This document shows, in pieces, positions 5,485 through 7,068 of a stretch of DNA of 7,068 nt (the first letter of the stretch is position 1; each line of letters starts with the position of its first letter). The DNA is from Actinomycetota bacterium. GTDB taxonomy: Bacteria; Actinomycetota; Thermoleophilia; Miltoncostaeales; Miltoncostaeaceae. The stretch is from assembly GCA_947475125.1 (NCBI GenBank), contig CANJMX010000081.1:1-7068 (forward strand). Reading direction: 5' to 3'. A program made the position numbers and the translations under genes. The notes under the pieces are model-generated. The model was not told the origin of the DNA and searched no databases. It saw nothing but the letters and a program-made list of their open reading frames with translations.

Positions 5485-6092
5485 AGCCCGCCGATCACCG
5501 CGGCCAGCACGTGCGTATGCACCTCGTCGAGCGACCCGGCTCCGGGAACGAGCGCGATCCGCTCCGGAAACAGCCGGGCGACCTCGCGGTATCCGGCGGC
5601 AACGGCCTCCTGTAGGGCCTCGCCCTCGTCTTCGATGCGGTCGACACTTCCCCGGCCCGCGCGCCGGTCGGCAGCCGACCCGGGGGCGATGTCGATGATG
5701 ACGGTGAGGTCTGGCATGCAGTCCTCGATGGCCGGGGCGTTGACCTGCGCAACGCGCTCGATTCCGAGCCCCCGAGCCGTCCCCTGATAGGCCAGCGACG
5801 AATCCAGGAAGCGGTCGGCCACCACCCATGTGCCGGCCTCGAGCGCCGGCCGGATGACGTCGGCCACCAGTTGGGCCCGGGCTGCGGCAAAGAGCAGGGC
5901 CTCGGCCCAGGGGCTCATGGCATCTGGCCCGAGCACCACTTCGCGGATGGCCTCACCCAGAGGCGTTCCGCCGGGCTCACGCACGGCCACCACCTCGTGC
6001 CCACGATCGCGCAGGGCATCGGCCAGCATCGACGCCTGTGTGCTCTTGCCCGAGCCATCCACGCCCTCAAGAGAGATGAAGCGCCCGCTCAC
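5481..6092 (-). CDS. tmk: Thymidylate kinase (dTMP kinase)
   Basis: The protein has 203 residues, close to the usual 200-215. It phosphorylates dTMP to dTDP with ATP, the step before dTTP. Motifs appear in order: P-loop EGVDGSGKST at 9-18, REPGGTPLGE at 38-47 (dTMP-binding loop), VADRFLDSSLAYQG at 91-104 containing the DR motif at 93-94, and a LID region ADRRAGRGSVDRIEDEG at 141-157. The P-loop has Gly at the place where some kinases carry a catalytic arginine (Gly13 or Ser14) while the LID is arginine-rich, which suggests the bacterial type with the catalytic arginine in the LID. The GTG start at 6092 is supported by GGAG seven bases upstream (6100-6103 on the plus strand), by the family's N-terminus just before FISLEG, and by the GTGA overlap with the gene before it. 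The frame stays open to 6491 upstream, but that part is not family-like. The tmk-holB pairing is widespread in bacteria. Confidence 0.95.
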   Translation of the reverse strand: MSGRFISLEGVDGSGKSTQASMLADALRDRGHEVVAVREPGGTPLGEAIREVVLGPDAMSPWAEALLFAAARAQLVADVIRPALEAGTWVVADRFLDSSLAYQGTARGLGIERVAQVNAPAIEDCMPDLTVIIDIAPGSAADRRAGRGSVDRIEDEGEALQEAVAAGYREVARLFPERIALVPGAGSLDEVHTHVLAAVIGGL

Positions 6093-6262
6093 AGGACGGC
6101 TCCAGTGCTGGCGAGCACCACAAGGACGGCGATGACCCCGCAGATGGCAATACCAAACAGGCGCCCTGCCCCAGTTGCGCGTGCCTGCTGCGAAGCGGGT
6201 GCAGCGCCCTCGGAAAGCCGGGCGAGCACTTCGGGCAGCGGGCCGGAGCCGGGAAGGGTCAT
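6089..6262 (-). CDS. Small single-helix membrane protein in front of tmk
   Basis: The protein has 57 residues from ATG 6262, with AAGG seven bases upstream. A TTG eight codons earlier (6286) is open too, but has no better ribosome site. Residues 1-34 are soluble and rich in Pro, Ala and Gly, with a short charged stretch LPEVLARLSEG. Residues 35-54 form one hydrophobic helix (LFGIAICGVIAVLVVLASTG) that ends the protein, so it looks tail-anchored with its N-terminus in the cytoplasm. Its TGA shares bases with the tmk start (GTGA), the same joint as between tmk and holB, which supports it being translated. I do not recognise a family and make no functional claim. It could link the nucleotide/replication operon to the membrane, or simply be a small passenger gene. 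Confidence 0.6.
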   Translation of the reverse strand: MTLPGSGPLPEVLARLSEGAAPASQQARATGAGRLFGIAICGVIAVLVVLASTGAVL

Positions 6263-6357
6263 GTGCGTGCCTTGCGCGGGAGGCAATGGGCCGCCATGCT
6301 GCCGCGCGATCGGTGGTCGACGAAGGACATCTCGATGACGCAGCGGATGATTGCCAT
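6259..6357 (-). CDS. Possible 32-codon leader ORF of the tmk-holB operon
   Basis: An ATG at 6357 opens a 32-residue frame (MAIIRCVIEMSFVDHRS...) that ends in TGA 6259-6261, overlapping the ATG of the small membrane-protein gene as ATGA. This would make a third four-base overlap in a row in the operon. Against it, no Shine-Dalgarno sequence precedes the ATG, the peptide is very short and matches nothing I know, and two internal ATGs exist. If translated it may act as a leader that couples initiation at the next gene. It may equally be chance. Confidence 0.25.
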   Translation of the reverse strand: MAIIRCVIEMSFVDHRSRGSMAAHCLPRKART

Positions 6358-6375
6358 GACAGGGCGAGGCTAGCA
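6263..6375. promoter_or_regulatory. Divergent promoter region, tmk operon versus epimerase
   Basis: The operon reading left and the epimerase gene reading right start within 113 bases of each other, so both promoters should lie here or just inside the neighbouring genes. I found no convincing -35/-10 pair on either strand and no clear operator palindrome. If the 32-codon leader frame is real, the free space shrinks to 18 bases and the operon promoter would lie inside the epimerase coding region. Confidence 0.4.
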
Positions 6376-7068
6376 GTGGCGCCCGCCGGATCGGTCATCG
6401 TCACGGGCGGGGCTGGATTCATTGGATCCACGCTCGCCGACGCCCTCGCCGCCGGTGGGCGTGGGGTACACGTGATCGACAATCTCGCCACTGGTCACCG
6501 CGAGAATGTGCCGCAAGACGCGATCTTTCACGAGGTGGACATCCGCGACGCGGCGGCCGTGGCACGGGTCGCGAGCGAGAGCGGCGCGGTCGCCATCTTT
6601 CACCTGGCCGCGCAGGCAGATGTGCGAAAGGCCATCGAGGACCCGGCCTTCGATGCCGACGTGAACATCGGCGGCACCCTCTCAGTACTTGAGGCCGCGC
6701 GCATCAACGGTGCCCGCGTCATCTTTGCTGCCACTGGGGGCGGGGCATACGGGGAGTACGACGGGCTCGCCATCCCCACGCCCGAGTCAGCGGAGCCCCG
6801 ACCCATGTCTCATTACGGGCAGAGCAAGCTGAGTGGCGAGGCCTACTGCGCGCTGTACGGCCGCCTGTATGGCATCCCGACGGTGCGCCTGCGCCTCGGC
6901 AACGTGTACGGCCCGCGCCAGGACCCGCACGGCGAGGCGGGTGTTGTGGCCATCTTCTCGGGCAGGATCATCGACGGCGAGCCGATGACGGTGTTCGGCG
7001 ACGGCCTGCAGACCAGGGACTACGTGTACGTCGATGATGTCGTGGACGCGTTTCTGCGGGCCGAGGCC
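6376..7068 (+). CDS. NAD-dependent sugar-nucleotide epimerase, UDP-glucose 4-epimerase-like (3' end outside window)
   Basis: The first 231 residues are present of a family usually about 310 long; the frame is open to the last base. It is an extended short-chain dehydrogenase/reductase acting on nucleotide sugars, feeding cell-surface glycan synthesis. The Rossmann motif VTGGAGFIG at 9-17 binds NAD. D35 after VHVI is the usual ribose-binding acidic residue, and FHLAAQADV (75-83) matches the family. AATGGGAYGE (118-127) keeps the catalytic Thr120, Tyr147 and Lys151 form YxxxK, and RLGNVYGPRQDP plus TRDYVYVDDVV are typical of the GalE-like group. The GTG start at 6376 has GAGG six bases upstream and leaves the usual short lead before the Rossmann strand; an in-frame GTG at 6313 is less likely. 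4-epimerase activity on UDP-glucose or UDP-GlcNAc is most likely, but substrate cannot be told from this part, so no gene symbol is given. Confidence 0.92.
   Translation, partial: MAPAGSVIVTGGAGFIGSTLADALAAGGRGVHVIDNLATGHRENVPQDAIFHEVDIRDAAAVARVASESGAVAIFHLAAQADVRKAIEDPAFDADVNIGGTLSVLEAARINGARVIFAATGGGAYGEYDGLAIPTPESAEPRPMSHYGQSKLSGEAYCALYGRLYGIPTVRLRLGNVYGPRQDPHGEAGVVAIFSGRIIDGEPMTVFGDGLQTRDYVYVDDVVDAFLRAEA

Noticed and set aside
5485..5829. N-terminal extension of the holB reading frame to an ATG at 5829
   Set aside because: The extension is arginine/glycine/proline-rich, lies entirely in another frame of tmk, and the delta' fold begins right after the GTG that overlaps the tmk stop.
6093..6491. 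N-terminal extension of tmk to 6491
   Set aside because: Thymidylate kinases start a few residues before the FISLEG strand. The extension overlaps the small membrane-protein gene and the epimerase, and a good ribosome site lies at the GTG 6092.

Overview
The window is GC-rich bacterial DNA, densely packed with genes. GTG starts, GTGA stop/start overlaps, TAnnnT-type -10 candidates, terminators without a T-tract and several small secreted cysteine-rich proteins all suggest a high-GC actinomycete-type bacterium (Actinomycetota, possibly a deep lineage such as Thermoleophilia). That placement is an inference from style, not a database result.

Left part (1-2008): the 3' end of an unrecognised gene, then about 670 bases without a convincing gene. 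Inside this gap, at 479-524, is a degenerate copy of the 3' half of a tRNA-Thr gene. Next comes a secreted pentapeptide-repeat protein (983-1768) whose second half is built from near-identical 15-base units. An intact tRNA-Thr(CGT) gene follows on the minus strand (1936-2008). The intact tRNA and its 3'-half copy lie in the same orientation and bracket the pentapeptide gene, as an old tRNA-targeted integration would leave them. No integrase is visible.

Middle part (2103-4366): a secreted or lipid-anchored 412-residue protein with an internal duplication, and, convergent with it, a small secreted six-cysteine protein resembling DUF6636. The two genes share a perfect 16-bp hairpin terminator. 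Divergent from the second is a four-helix membrane protein resembling DUF2269. Three of the four protein genes between 983 and 4366 carry export signals, so this is an envelope/secretome stretch.

Right part (4363-7068): a minus-strand housekeeping operon. It holds a small single-helix membrane protein, tmk (thymidylate kinase) and holB (DNA polymerase III delta' subunit), each joined to the next by a 4-base GTGA overlap, and possibly a 32-codon micro-ORF in front joined by ATGA. Tmk makes dTDP for DNA synthesis and delta' is part of the sliding-clamp loader, so the operon couples precursor supply to replication. Divergently on the plus strand begins a UDP-glucose 4-epimerase-like sugar-nucleotide enzyme, cut by the window end.

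No clearly new multi-gene system is visible. The points most worth a second look are the tRNA-Thr scar, the face-segregated and DNA-homogenised pentapeptide array, the duplicated two-cysteine domain, and the tightly overlapped small-ORF/tmk/holB operon.
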